In this document: positions 1 to 9,807 of the stretch, piece after piece | Layout: every line of letters starts with the position of its first letter | How positions within the stretch are numbered: position 1 is the first letter of the stretch | Origin: Gammaproteobacteria bacterium | GTDB taxonomy: Bacteria > Pseudomonadota > Gammaproteobacteria > Pseudomonadales > Oleiphilaceae | Assembly: GCA_002747055.1 (NCBI GenBank) | Contig: PDSQ01000026.1 | Location: 124,001 to 188,000 of the forward strand | Reading direction: 5' to 3' | Length of the DNA: 64,000 nt | Position numbers and translations under genes: made by a program | The notes under the pieces: model-generated | What the model was told of the DNA's origin: nothing | Databases searched by the model: none | The model's input: only the letters and a program-made list of their open reading frames with translations

Positions 1-1
1 A

Positions 2-826
2 GGCAGAACACCTAACCCGGATGTTCTATGCAATAAAGAAATCAAGTTTAAAGCATTCCTGGATTACGCCATTACACTTGGTGCAGACCGTATCGCCACC
101 GGCCATTATGTCCGCAAAAAAGAAATCGACGGCAAGACCTGCCTGCTCAAAGGACTCGATGCAAATAAAGACCAAAGCTATTTCTTGCACTCAGTCGATC
201 GATCCAGAATCGAAAAAGCCCTGTTCCCCATCGGCGACCTGGAAAAGTCACAAGTGAGGAAACTAGCGGAACGACATCGATTAAAAACGTTCAACAAAAA
301 AGACAGTACGGGTATTTGCTTTATCGGCGAGCGCAAGTTTCGCGACTTTCTGAAACGATATATTCCGGCACAACCGGGAAAGATAGTGACATTGGAAGGT
401 GACGTTATCGGAACCCATCAGGGATTGATGTACCACACCATCGGTCAGCGCCAGGGCCTGGGCATCGGTGGGCTTGACGGCTATAGTGAAGCGCCCTGGT
501 TTGTCGCCGATAAAAATCTACAACGAAATGAACTGATCGTTGTGCAGGGGACAGACCACCCGGCATTGTTCAAGTCCGGGTTGTTTGCTTCACGAATAAC
601 GTGGCTAGACGGCAAAGGCCCCGATTGTCCGGCGAAGCTGAAGGGTAAAATCCGATACCGTCAAGCCGACCAGGCATGCACGCTAGACCGCAGCGAGGAT
701 GGCCGATATAAAGTAACCTTTGCAGATAAACAAAGAGCCATTACACCAGGGCAATCCATCGTGTTTTATGACCAGGATATCTGTTTAGGTGGTGGCGTAA
801 TAGAAGACACCACCGACGAGCGATAG
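2..826 (+). CDS. mnmA: tRNA-specific 2-thiouridylase MnmA, 3' part (5' end outside window)
   Basis: MnmA thiolates U34 of the Lys, Glu and Gln tRNAs, using ATP and sulfur delivered as a persulfide. The frame is open from base 2, so the start codon and the N-terminal PP-loop lie to the left of the window; 274 residues remain of the usual 360-380. Visible family blocks are TPNPDVLCN (first catalytic Cys), [24 protein letters not shown] (second catalytic Cys) and [10 protein letters not shown]. The Met at base 185 is internal, because the conserved blocks continue upstream of it. hflD follows after 33 bp and then purB, the standard gammaproteobacterial order, so the three are probably co-transcribed. 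Confidence 0.95.
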   Translation, partial: GRTPNPDVLCNKEIKFKAFLDYAITLGADRIATGHYVRKKEIDGKTCLLKGLDANKDQSYFLHSVDRSRIEKALFPIGDLEKSQVRKLAERHRLKTFNKKDSTGICFIGERKFRDFLKRYIPAQPGKIVTLEGDVIGTHQGLMYHTIGQRQGLGIGGLDGYSEAPWFVADKNLQRNELIVVQGTDHPALFKSGLFASRITWLDGKGPDCPAKLKGKIRYRQADQACTLDRSEDGRYKVTFADKQRAITPGQSIVFYDQDICLGGGVIEDTTDER

Positions 827-859
827 TAAACACAACGAAACCAAACGGAGCACACCACC

Positions 860-1492
860 TTGAGCCACACTCTGGCAGATCAGACTCTCGCACTCGCCGG
901 TATTTTTCAGGCCGCTGCATTGGTGCGTCAAATTGCCCATAACGGAAGCTGTCACCCGATATCATTTGAAACCTCGATCAAGAGTATTTACATTCAGAAT
1001 CCGGAAACCACCATTGATGTCTATGGCTCACATCAGAACCTCAATTTCGGCTTGCACGAACTTCTCGATACACTTGACCAGGATAGCCAAAAGCAAAAAG
1101 TTGAAGTAATCCGCTACGTCTTGAACCTGATTCATCTTGAAAACAAACTCAAAAAAAACCCCGAATTGCTCGATATCATTGGTAAGCGAATTGGTCAAGC
1201 ACGAGAGCAACTAAAGCACTTCGACCTTCAGCACAGCAATGTGATAAAGAATCTGGCATCCATTTATACCGATACCATCAGCACATTCAACCTGAGAATT
1301 CAGGTAACCGGAAAACCTCAACACCTGAAAATCAATGACAACGCGGATAGAATCCGCGCGCTATTGCTGGCCGGTATACGCTCCGCTATGCTCTGGAGGC
1401 AACTGGGGGGTAGGCGATGGCAGTTGATTTTCAGAAGAAAAGCGGTCTGGCAGAAGGCCAGAAAAATCGTCAAAACCAATCTTAGTCCCTGA
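860..1492 (+). CDS. hflD: HflD homologue, high frequency lysogenization protein
   Basis: This 210-residue, mostly helical protein has the length of E. coli HflD (213) and sits in the conserved slot between mnmA and purB. HflD is a peripheral inner-membrane protein known for binding phage lambda CII; its host role is unclear. The start is TTG at 860, preceded by GGAG at 846-849, and gives the N-terminus MSHTLADQTLALAGIFQAA. The segment around residues 60-110 fits the family (lengthy helices with NLIHLENKL). The call rests on N-terminal resemblance, size and synteny rather than on a catalytic motif. Confidence 0.85.
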   Translation: MSHTLADQTLALAGIFQAAALVRQIAHNGSCHPISFETSIKSIYIQNPETTIDVYGSHQNLNFGLHELLDTLDQDSQKQKVEVIRYVLNLIHLENKLKKNPELLDIIGKRIGQAREQLKHFDLQHSNVIKNLASIYTDTISTFNLRIQVTGKPQHLKINDNADRIRALLLAGIRSAMLWRQLGGRRWQLIFRRKAVWQKARKIVKTNLSP

Positions 1493-1507
1493 TGACATTG
1501 CGGCTAA

Positions 1508-2974
<1,467 letters not shown>

Positions 2975-3123
2975 AAGTCCTGTCCTGCTCGACATCGCTT
3001 ATCGGGCAATCACCTGCTATCTATCGCCGGAGGAGAACACTTAGCCAGCTTCTACCCGGCCTTGACCAATCCCGGTATTCAGGTTTTTACCGATGCAACT
3101 TCATAACAACGGAAGTATTGACC

Positions 3124-4137
3124 GTGACTAATCCGATCACTCACTCAGCGTTTGAAATTGATACTTTCAGTAACCAAGATATACCCGATTCGATCAAACG
3201 GCTGAGACAACAAGTATTTGTGCATGAACAAAAGGTTCCTGCCGAACTGGAATGGGATGAGCTGGATAGCGTTGCAATACATTTCGGCATTCGAGAAAAA
3301 ATCAGCACGCATTATATCGGCTGTGCCCGATTGCTTGAACAACCGCCCGGCCTGGCGACTATCGGTCGGATGGCAGTGACATCTGCCAACAGGCTCTCGG
3401 GTATCGGCCAGCAGCTATTGCACCACGCAGTCACTTACTGCCTCAAGCGACTCAAATGCCATACCATCACTTTGGATTCGCAATTGACCGCCATCCCCTT
3501 CTATCAAAAGAGCGGGTTTCTTTGTATTTCAGATCAATACATGGAGGCAGGCATAGCCCATCGGAAAATGTCGCTACTTTGCCCCAATAACTTTATCGGT
3601 GCACTGCAAGATAACCAGCTTCCTCGCCACTACCCTAGCCCTTTTCACTCCGATGCGGATACCCATTCCTGGTTTTTCTCGACACCGGAGTTATCCCGTG
3701 AGCTGCTCACTGCATTCGCTGTTCAGGCCCGGGAAGCTATAGAAATCCAGGACCCAACCCTGGAACCGGATATTTTCGATTGCCCGATGTTCGTCGACTA
3801 TGTTTCACGGATGGCACGTAAATCGACACGGGCACAAGTACGCGTGTTGTTACAAGACGACAAAAATCTAGCGCACTCTCGTCACTCCCTGGTTGAACTG
3901 GCGAAACGATTACCTTCCAGAATCAGCATTCGAATCAGTCACTCAAGCGGCCCTGACCTTGATTCAGCTTTTGTATTGGCGGATCGAAACATGCTATTGT
4001 TTCGTAAAGATCCAAACAGTCCGGAAGGTTTCGCGAATTTCAGCCGACCAGACAAAGTTAAACCACTGAGAGACAGTTTCAATGAAGCGTGGCGACGGTC
4101 TCGCCGGTCTCGAGAATTCAATACCTTTGGACTTTGA
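3124..4137 (+). CDS. GNAT acetyltransferase fused to a C-terminal domain of unknown function
   Basis: The N-terminal half (about residues 1-150) is a GNAT fold of the ElaA/YjcF kind: QQVFVHEQKVPAELEWDELD, then IGRMAVT, a SGIGQQLL acetyl-CoA loop and AIPFYQKSGF. The C-terminal half (about 155-337) resembles the domain found after this GNAT in pseudomonads (DUF7931-like, from memory); it is basic at the end and has no active site I recognise. The frame is open from 2971, but GTG 3124 with GGAAG at 3111-3115 is a better start than the upstream TTGs and gives 337 residues. The substrate is unknown. A GNAT gene close to purB is also seen in pseudomonads. Confidence 0.8.
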   Translation: MTNPITHSAFEIDTFSNQDIPDSIKRLRQQVFVHEQKVPAELEWDELDSVAIHFGIREKISTHYIGCARLLEQPPGLATIGRMAVTSANRLSGIGQQLLHHAVTYCLKRLKCHTITLDSQLTAIPFYQKSGFLCISDQYMEAGIAHRKMSLLCPNNFIGALQDNQLPRHYPSPFHSDADTHSWFFSTPELSRELLTAFAVQAREAIEIQDPTLEPDIFDCPMFVDYVSRMARKSTRAQVRVLLQDDKNLAHSRHSLVELAKRLPSRISIRISHSSGPDLDSAFVLADRNMLLFRKDPNSPEGFANFSRPDKVKPLRDSFNEAWRRSRRSREFNTFGL

Positions 4138-4334
4138 AATCTACCACCAATCTAAATTATTTAACGCTGACAAGCGGCGAGATTCATCTATACTCAGGTT
4201 TGTAATTTTGGTTTTCTCTCATCTACATGTAAGGACGAGTTGACTTTTCCAAACCTCGAAATGCCGACTGGCCGACCATGTCCGCTGTGTCTACAAATAG
4301 TGTCTACTGATATAAGGAATACTCACAACCAACC

Positions 4335-5123
4335 ATGTCCAATTCTATTGCTATCAGCATTATAGTTTTTATCATTTTCGGGTCGATAGTGATTATCTTT
4401 GTCGCTCAAGCTAGAGAAAAAGCGCAACTTGCCGCGGCCCGACGTGCAAATGTACTTGCAGACAGATACAGGCGACTCCAGCGAATTTTAGATGACATAC
4501 CCAATCAATATCTCGCTAAAGAGATTCGGTTATTGCTTTTAGAAAGAAGTGTCGAGACGCTAGAGCAAATAAAAAAACTGAAAGGCGACGCGTTCCGATT
4601 TCAACGACAACTGGATGCAGACCAGCAAAGTATCGAGAACCTGAAAAACGGCGATGTGAAAGAAACAGCTGAGCCCATAGCTGACGAAGAAAAAGTAAAC
4701 GAGGTAAGAACCTTATTACAAACCGTTATCAGCTTTCTCGAAAGTCAACGACAAAAGGGGAATATCTCTAGCCAATTGGCCAGTGCACAAAGCGACAAGC
4801 TAAGATACTACATCGTCAAATCAAAAGCAGACTTGTATGAAAACCGGGCCAACGCAGCGATCAAACTAGGTAGACTCAGGGTTGCCATTCACAATTTTCA
4901 AAGTGCGATCACTGAACTGGAGGCCATCGCCAGCATTGCCACCGCACAAGATGCCATCGCAGCATTTAGGATCAAAATAAACGAAATTGAAAAAAGAATC
5001 GCTGAAGAGGAAGACACGGCCAAAGTCAAATCTGAGACAGAAAAAAGAGCGGCTGACAAGGAATGGGATAACTATATCGGCGGCGAGGAAGAGTGGAAAA
5101 AGAAAAATACCTATGATGACTAG
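4335..5123 (+). CDS. Membrane-anchored coiled-coil protein, unknown function
   Basis: This 262-residue protein is not one I recognise. Residues 5-24 form one hydrophobic segment (IAISIIVFIIFGSIVIIFVA). The rest is hydrophilic and very rich in Lys, Glu, Ala and Gln, with heptad-like stretches at about 25-110 and 175-245, so a single-span membrane protein with a long cytoplasmic coiled coil is likely. The region around residues 120-215 (leucine- and alanine-rich helices) could form TPR-like hairpins. The tail is acidic then basic (GGEEEWKKKN). It is 64 bp upstream of a phosphoribosyltransferase gene on the same strand, so the two may form a unit. Confidence 0.6.
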   Translation: MSNSIAISIIVFIIFGSIVIIFVAQAREKAQLAAARRANVLADRYRRLQRILDDIPNQYLAKEIRLLLLERSVETLEQIKKLKGDAFRFQRQLDADQQSIENLKNGDVKETAEPIADEEKVNEVRTLLQTVISFLESQRQKGNISSQLASAQSDKLRYYIVKSKADLYENRANAAIKLGRLRVAIHNFQSAITELEAIASIATAQDAIAAFRIKINEIEKRIAEEEDTAKVKSETEKRAADKEWDNYIGGEEEWKKKNTYDD

Positions 5124-5187
5124 AGTGCACTACGGTTGCATAACGACTAACCGGTGAAATAGAATTGAAGTTAAAAAGGGTAGGAAC

Positions 5188-5718
5188 ATGATTTTCGATG
5201 AATACTTGTTAAAGTCAAAGATTAAAACCCATGACAATTGTCCCTACAATACCGGGAAACGTCATTACGATTTACAATTTCTCTATACCAGTCCGGTTAC
5301 CATGCATATGGTCGCGGATGCACTGGTGCAAAAGTACCTTGAGTCAGACATTACGCATATTGCGGTGGTCGCCCCTTACGGCCTGACGCTCGGATCGATA
5401 ATGGCCTATTCACTCGCCCGACCTATGATAATACTTCACCCTTCAAGTGAACTGGCAGGCGAATGGCACACCCAGGACATTTATAACAGTAAACGCACGA
5501 TGAGCTTGAGCAAGCAAGTCGACTTGACTGGTGCCAAAGTATTGCTTTTCGATGATGTCATCCGAACCGGCGAAACCCTGGTAGCGGCATCAACACTGCT
5601 CAAAAAAGCAGGCGGAGAAGTCGACGATGCGTGCTGCATTGCAGTTGCTACCGAATTTGGAGGAGCTTCGACGGTACAAGAGCTGGGTATAAACCTGACC
5701 AATTTACTGGCCTTTTAG
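5188..5718 (+). CDS. Type I phosphoribosyltransferase family protein
   Basis: The 13-residue PRPP-binding signature is at residues 118-130 (VLLFDDVIRTGET): hydrophobic strand, paired Asp and a TGET loop. The 176-residue length and fold order fit adenine- or orotate-type phosphoribosyltransferases, but the hood residues that fix the base specificity cannot be read with confidence, so the substrate is open. A good ribosome site (GGGTAGGA) lies about 6 bp before the ATG. The 3' end overlaps the minus-strand ttcA-like remnant at 5704-5798. Confidence 0.75.
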   Translation: MIFDEYLLKSKIKTHDNCPYNTGKRHYDLQFLYTSPVTMHMVADALVQKYLESDITHIAVVAPYGLTLGSIMAYSLARPMIILHPSSELAGEWHTQDIYNSKRTMSLSKQVDLTGAKVLLFDDVIRTGETLVAASTLLKKAGGEVDDACCIAVATEFGGASTVQELGINLTNLLAF

Positions 5719-5798
5719 TTCGTTGCCCAACTCAACGACATTGACCACTTCGGTTATGCGCACGGCTTGATCCGCCCGCCGCCGTGCGCAACTGACAA
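5704..5798 (-). pseudogene. Remnant copy of the ttcA 3' end
   Basis: Read on the minus strand, this stretch encodes about 31 residues ending in NVVELGNELKGQ-stop. It aligns without gaps to the C-terminus of the intact TtcA at 7744 ([15 protein letters not shown]); about 14 of the 23 best-aligned residues are identical. At DNA level 16 bases are exactly shared (5729-5744 and 7778-7793, AACTCAACGACATTGA). There is no start and no upstream ttcA sequence: the similarity stops at the stop codon of the chemoreceptor gene. The chemoreceptor gene is thus flanked by two ttcA 3' ends in direct orientation. Confidence 0.75.
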
Positions 5799-7513
5799 TC
5801 AAACACTAAACCTTGCAGCCATTTCAGTAAGCTTTTCCGCTAACTTGTCCAGTTTTACAGAACTTTCGTGTACCTGAGAACAGTCCTTCGCAACTGCGGT
5901 TCCGGCGTGACTCACCTTGGCAATATCTTGCGCAATGGAAGAAGATACCTCCGCACTTTGGGCGATACTGACACTCATTTCAGAAATTCCCATTGTGGCC
6001 TGCTGCACATTACTGCTGATTTCCTCCGTCGTTACCGACTGTTTCTGCACGGCGGCCGCAATACTATTCACAATCTCATTGAAATTGGAGATAACATCCG
6101 TCACCTTGCCGATCTCTTTGATAGTTTCACCGGTGGCTGTCTGAATTCCGGAAATTTTTTCTTTGATCTCCTGAGTGGCCCCGTTGTCTGGCCGGCCAGA
6201 TCCTTGATCTCTTTGGCAACAACGGCAAACCCTCTCCCCGAATCACCGGCCCTCGCTGCCTCGATCGTGGCATTCAACGCCAAAAGATTGGTCTGTTCAG
6301 AAATAGCGGTAATAACCTCCGTTACATTGCTGATTTTCTCGGCAGCATTTCCCAACTCTCGCAACTGACTGGACGCCGTGACTGATTTGGCGACGGCCTC
6401 ATCGACAATATTTCTCGCTTCTTCAGACTTAACTACTATTTCTTGTTCTGCCAAACTTAGTTGCTTCGTACCCGAGGCGATGACCTGCATATTGGAAGCA
6501 CCCTCCTCACTTGTCGCCGCAATCGAATCCATATTTGTACTCATTTGTTCGGATGCGGCGGCTACGGTACTCGAGCGTTGCATGCTATCATCCACGGCTT
6601 TTCCCATCCCGGCAGAAATAGTGGACAATTGCCCGGAAGATGTTTTCAGTGTCTGCACTCCGGCCACGATAATCCGCACCATATCGGCCAGGTTTTTTGC
6701 CATGGCTCTCAGGGCACTGGCCAACTGTCCGATCTCTCCTTTGCCGGAGACCTCAATGCCCTTGGTCAAATTACCCTTGCCAATTTCTGTTACACCTTCT
6801 GCCAAAAGCCCCACCGATAAGATAACCTGTTTGTAAACTACCCAGCCTACAAAAATCAGGCATATAAACAGGACGATAAGGATTGCAATAAATATATTCA
6901 TATAGAAATCAGCGGTTTCCTCCAATACATTACAGGCTGCCTCGGTACGCTTACCTAAATGGGAGAAAAACTGATCCACTGGATTCATAATCTCTTTAAT
7001 ATATTCATGATATTGTCGATTGAACATCAACTCTCGTGCCAATTCCAGGTCTGGAGCGCCTCTTTTGGTATAGGCTCCGCTACCATCATCAAACAACCCT
7101 TTCACGGCGTTCATCGCTTTGATTTCAGTTGCGACCAACCCTTCGGACTTGGCGATGGCGTCATCCAGCAGGGAGAATTCCTCGGCCGTAAAGCCAAGAT
7201 ATTTCATAATTTGCCTAAGAGAGATGGTTTTTCCATCAGATCTGGGTTGTTTGCCTTCCCGCACGGCGATAATGTCGTCATACATGGTTTCGTACTTTGG
7301 ATTCCCCGTAACGACATAGGTTCTCGCCAGACGTGTAAGATCCCGGGAGCCCTGAAGGAACTCATCGGCAATTAGATAGGACTGGTATCGTCTATCCTGT
7401 TCGCTCTGGAGTTTATTTTGATTATCCAGCATTAACATAACCAGAATCCCCTGGCAGACAAACAAAATACTAAATAGGATAAAAATAGAGAAAAACAGTT
7501 TTTTTAGTGACAT
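5799..7513 (-). pseudogene. Methyl-accepting chemotaxis protein, broken by one frameshift
   Basis: The chemoreceptor starts at ATG 7513 behind a strong GGAGGGGG ribosome site. It has a first membrane segment (about residues 6-28), a periplasmic sensor of about 175 residues, a second membrane segment (about 206-228), a HAMP domain and a signalling domain with the hairpin tip [20 protein letters not shown]. After KDLAGQT the frame is lost; the normal continuation, [13 protein letters not shown] through to the end at 5799, is in another frame. The break is at the C4 run 6179-6182 (+ strand). One extra G in the coding strand would restore a 571-residue receptor. The ligand is unknown. It may be a real pseudogene or a sequencing error. 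Confidence 0.85.
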
Positions 7514-7565
7514 CACCCCCTCCCTTGTTAACAGGAATAATTCTATACCCCAAGTACACAACGCC

Positions 7566-7598
7566 CAAGCCTTAGCCTTAGCCTTAGCCTTAGCCTTA
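7566..7598. repeat. Hexamer tandem repeat (TTAGCC)n before the chemoreceptor gene
   Basis: About five and a half copies of TTAGCC (GGCTAA on the minus strand) lie 53-85 bp upstream of the chemoreceptor ATG at 7513. The repeat is in the 5' leader or promoter region. In frame with the gene it would read as alternating Lys-Ala, reached only from a TTG at 7603, so it is probably not coding. Confidence 0.85.
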
Positions 7599-7743
7599 CA
7601 CAATACTAGTACATTTTTTAGACTTGTTGGTTTTGTCTTTGCGTATTCGTAGGGTAGATGTCACAAACTTATCAATAACCTGTTGGATTCAACCCGAATT
7701 CCCGATAACTGACATTTCAGCAGATAAAGAGTTGGATACAAAC

Positions 7744-8682
7744 CTAACCAGTCTCATGACCTTTCAGGTCGTTATCTAACTCAACGACATTGAGCGCCTC
7801 GATAATCTGCACAGCTCGATCCGGCGTAGGCTTGCCGTGGCTGACTGACTGCTTGTCGGCATGTTCATATTCGGCCCTTTCTTTTGAGCGGTCAATAACC
7901 AGGTTAGTGAAATCGAACAGATTGGTGTCTGCCAATTGAGTCGGAGCCACATTCTGTATGGCACTGAAAATGGCTTCAATCCTTCCGGGGTACGTTTTTT
8001 CCCACTCGCGCAACATGGCTTTAATATTCTGCCTTTGCAGGTTCTCCTGTGAACCACATAGGCCACAAGGCACCACCGGAAAACCCTTTATCTCAGCAAA
8101 ACGCTTGATATCCCTTTCACGACAATAGGCCAATGGCCGAATAACGATATTTCTGTTGTCATCAGACAACAACTTGGGCGGCATGGCGCTCAGCCTGGAA
8201 CCGTAGAACATATTGAGAAACAGAGTTTCGACGATATCATCTTTATGGTGACCCAAGGCAATCTTGTTGGCATCGATTTCTTCAGCGAACGAATACAGTG
8301 TGCCCCTGCGAAGCCTGGAACAAAGGCCGCACATGGTTTTTCCGTCGGGGATTTTTGAGGTAACGACCGAGTAGGTATCGCGACTCACGATATAATACTC
8401 AATGCCCAGTTTGTCCAAATAGTCCGGTAAGACATGCTCAGGGAAGCCAGGCTGTTTCTGATCCAGATTGACGGCAATCAACTCAAAGTGAACCGGCGCG
8501 CTTTTTTGCAAGCTCATAAGAATTTCGAGCATAGTGTAGCTATCGGCCCCTCCAGACAAACAAACCATCACTCGATCATTGGCCTCGATCATAGTAAAGT
8601 CAGAAATAGCGCGCCCGACGTTGCCACGTAGTTTTTTCTGTAGTTTATTGAAGTTATACTTCTCTTTAGCCACTATATACAT
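7744..8682 (-). CDS. ttcA: tRNA 2-thiocytidine synthetase TtcA
   Basis: TtcA thiolates C32 of certain tRNAs in an ATP-dependent reaction that uses a [4Fe-4S] cluster. The 312-residue protein has the PP-loop SGGADS at 43-48 (Ala where most homologues have Lys, which the SGGxDS motif allows), CGLC at Cys118/Cys121, and CGLCG with Cys206/Cys209, matching the two-plus-one cysteine cluster ligands. ALGHHKDDI follows the family. The start is ATG 8682 ([15 protein letters not shown]). The gene is divergent from the tetR gene at 8938. Its 3' end is duplicated at 5704-5798. Confidence 0.93.
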   Translation of the reverse strand: MYIVAKEKYNFNKLQKKLRGNVGRAISDFTMIEANDRVMVCLSGGADSYTMLEILMSLQKSAPVHFELIAVNLDQKQPGFPEHVLPDYLDKLGIEYYIVSRDTYSVVTSKIPDGKTMCGLCSRLRRGTLYSFAEEIDANKIALGHHKDDIVETLFLNMFYGSRLSAMPPKLLSDDNRNIVIRPLAYCRERDIKRFAEIKGFPVVPCGLCGSQENLQRQNIKAMLREWEKTYPGRIEAIFSAIQNVAPTQLADTNLFDFTNLVIDRSKERAEYEHADKQSVSHGKPTPDRAVQIIEALNVVELDNDLKGHETG

Positions 8683-8861
8683 AGGTTCGTAACCAGAATA
8701 TCAGGAAGTCTGAAAACCAGCCGAGTCAGTCAGATTATTCTTGACAAAAATTTTGGAGGCAAATTATAACATCACTTGGTGTTGGGTGAGTGAGCCACTT
8801 CGGTATATTTACTTGACACCGCGAAAAAACCGTTCTAGTCACTATATAAAATAATGAAAAC

Positions 8862-8878
8862 GAGCACTTTTTATGCTC
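8862..8878. promoter_or_regulatory. Inverted repeat, candidate operator of the TetR gene
   Basis: GAGCA (8862-8866) and TGCTC (8874-8878) form a perfect 5-bp inverted repeat around a 7-bp spacer. It sits 17 bp upstream of a TATAAT at 8896-8901, a possible -10 box for the TetR gene at 8938. The size and position suit an autoregulatory TetR operator, but no binding evidence can be read from sequence. Confidence 0.35.
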
Positions 8879-8937
8879 CGAACCTAAAAAACGTATATAA
8901 TCTTTTTTTGAACCAGAATGACTGAAAGGGACCCCAA

Positions 8938-9552
8938 ATGAACGTTGCGCAAAAACCAGGGAAACGAGAACTCAATCGGCAAAATAATCAAAAAGCCATT
9001 CTTGATGCAGCCAGAGAGTGTTTTAGTGAAGCGGGATTCGACAAAGTCACAGTCAGAGATATTATTCGGAGAACCGGCCTTGCATCCGGAACATTCTACA
9101 ATTATTTCCCGGATAAAAAATCAATCTTTCTGGCCCTGATCGATGACTATATGGCACGACTCGATGGTCACGTCAATCACTCCCCCAAAGCATCTAACCT
9201 CAAAGAACATATTCAGAATTCTTACCTCGCCATTTTTACCACTATCGTCGAAGACCCAGTCGTCTACCAACTTGTACATGCCAACGAAAAAACAGTCCAG
9301 GAAATCTGTGGCACCAGTGTTTTTGGCAAAGCATTATCTAACTTGGAAGCCGATATTGACCAAGCCATTGAATCCAACCAATTGCCAAATATCGACACCG
9401 AGTTTTTGGTCGCGTCATTTTATGGTGTCGGTTATGAAATCGGACTCAAACTGGCAAAAACCAATGCCGATCCGAAGCGTGCGGCACACTTCGCGACATT
9501 GCTCTTTCTGGGTGGGCTGGATCAACTATCCAAATCCGATCTTGACCGGTAG
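8938..9552 (+). CDS. TetR family transcriptional regulator
   Basis: The N-terminal 60 residues are a TetR DNA-binding domain: AILDAARECFSEAGFDKVTV, then DIIRRTGLASGTFYNYFPDK with the recognition helix, then LALIDDY. The remaining 140 residues are the ligand-binding, dimerising helical domain, which does not reveal the effector. Length is 204, typical. AAAGGG lies 9 bp before the ATG. It is divergent from ttcA and 255 bp upstream of cydA on the same strand, so candidates for control are itself, ttcA or neighbouring genes; nothing links it to cyd directly. Confidence 0.88.
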   Translation: MNVAQKPGKRELNRQNNQKAILDAARECFSEAGFDKVTVRDIIRRTGLASGTFYNYFPDKKSIFLALIDDYMARLDGHVNHSPKASNLKEHIQNSYLAIFTTIVEDPVVYQLVHANEKTVQEICGTSVFGKALSNLEADIDQAIESNQLPNIDTEFLVASFYGVGYEIGLKLAKTNADPKRAAHFATLLFLGGLDQLSKSDLDR

Positions 9553-9691
9553 TGGGGTCGACCTGCTCCGGTTAGCACTAGCAACGGGATGAGTCTGGTC
9601 CAACCGATGCCTGTGTCTGGCATCTCAAATCAGTCAGTCGACGTCCGGCAAAGGCTCCGTCAACTCTCATCGCTAACGCGAACGACTATCC

Positions 9692-9705
9692 TTGACATAT
9701 ATCAA
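9692..9705. promoter_or_regulatory. FNR/Anr box 1 of the cyd promoter
   Basis: TTGACATATATCAA matches the FNR consensus TTGAT-N4-ATCAA with one mismatch. It is the upstream member of a pair whose centres are 34 bp apart. Confidence 0.75.
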
Positions 9706-9725
9706 AAAAATCCAAATTACTATCC

Positions 9726-9739
9726 TTGATATGTGTCAA
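9726..9739. promoter_or_regulatory. FNR/Anr box 2 of the cyd promoter, class II position
   Basis: TTGATATGTGTCAA matches the FNR consensus with one mismatch. Its centre (9732.5) is 41.5 bp upstream of position 9774, the start predicted from the -10 box at 9762-9767. That is the classic class II FNR arrangement, so the cyd operon is probably activated when oxygen is low. Confidence 0.8.
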
Positions 9740-9761
9740 AGACGTGGTTGACTAGCTACTT

Positions 9762-9767
9762 TATAAG
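9762..9767 (+). promoter_or_regulatory. -10 box of the cyd promoter
   Basis: TATAAG, 22 bp downstream of FNR box 2 and 40 bp before the cydA ATG. There is no good -35 element, as expected where FNR takes its place. Confidence 0.6.
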
Positions 9768-9807
9768 GTGATTTTGGTTACTTATCACTCCAAGGAGCAG
9801 CAATCTC

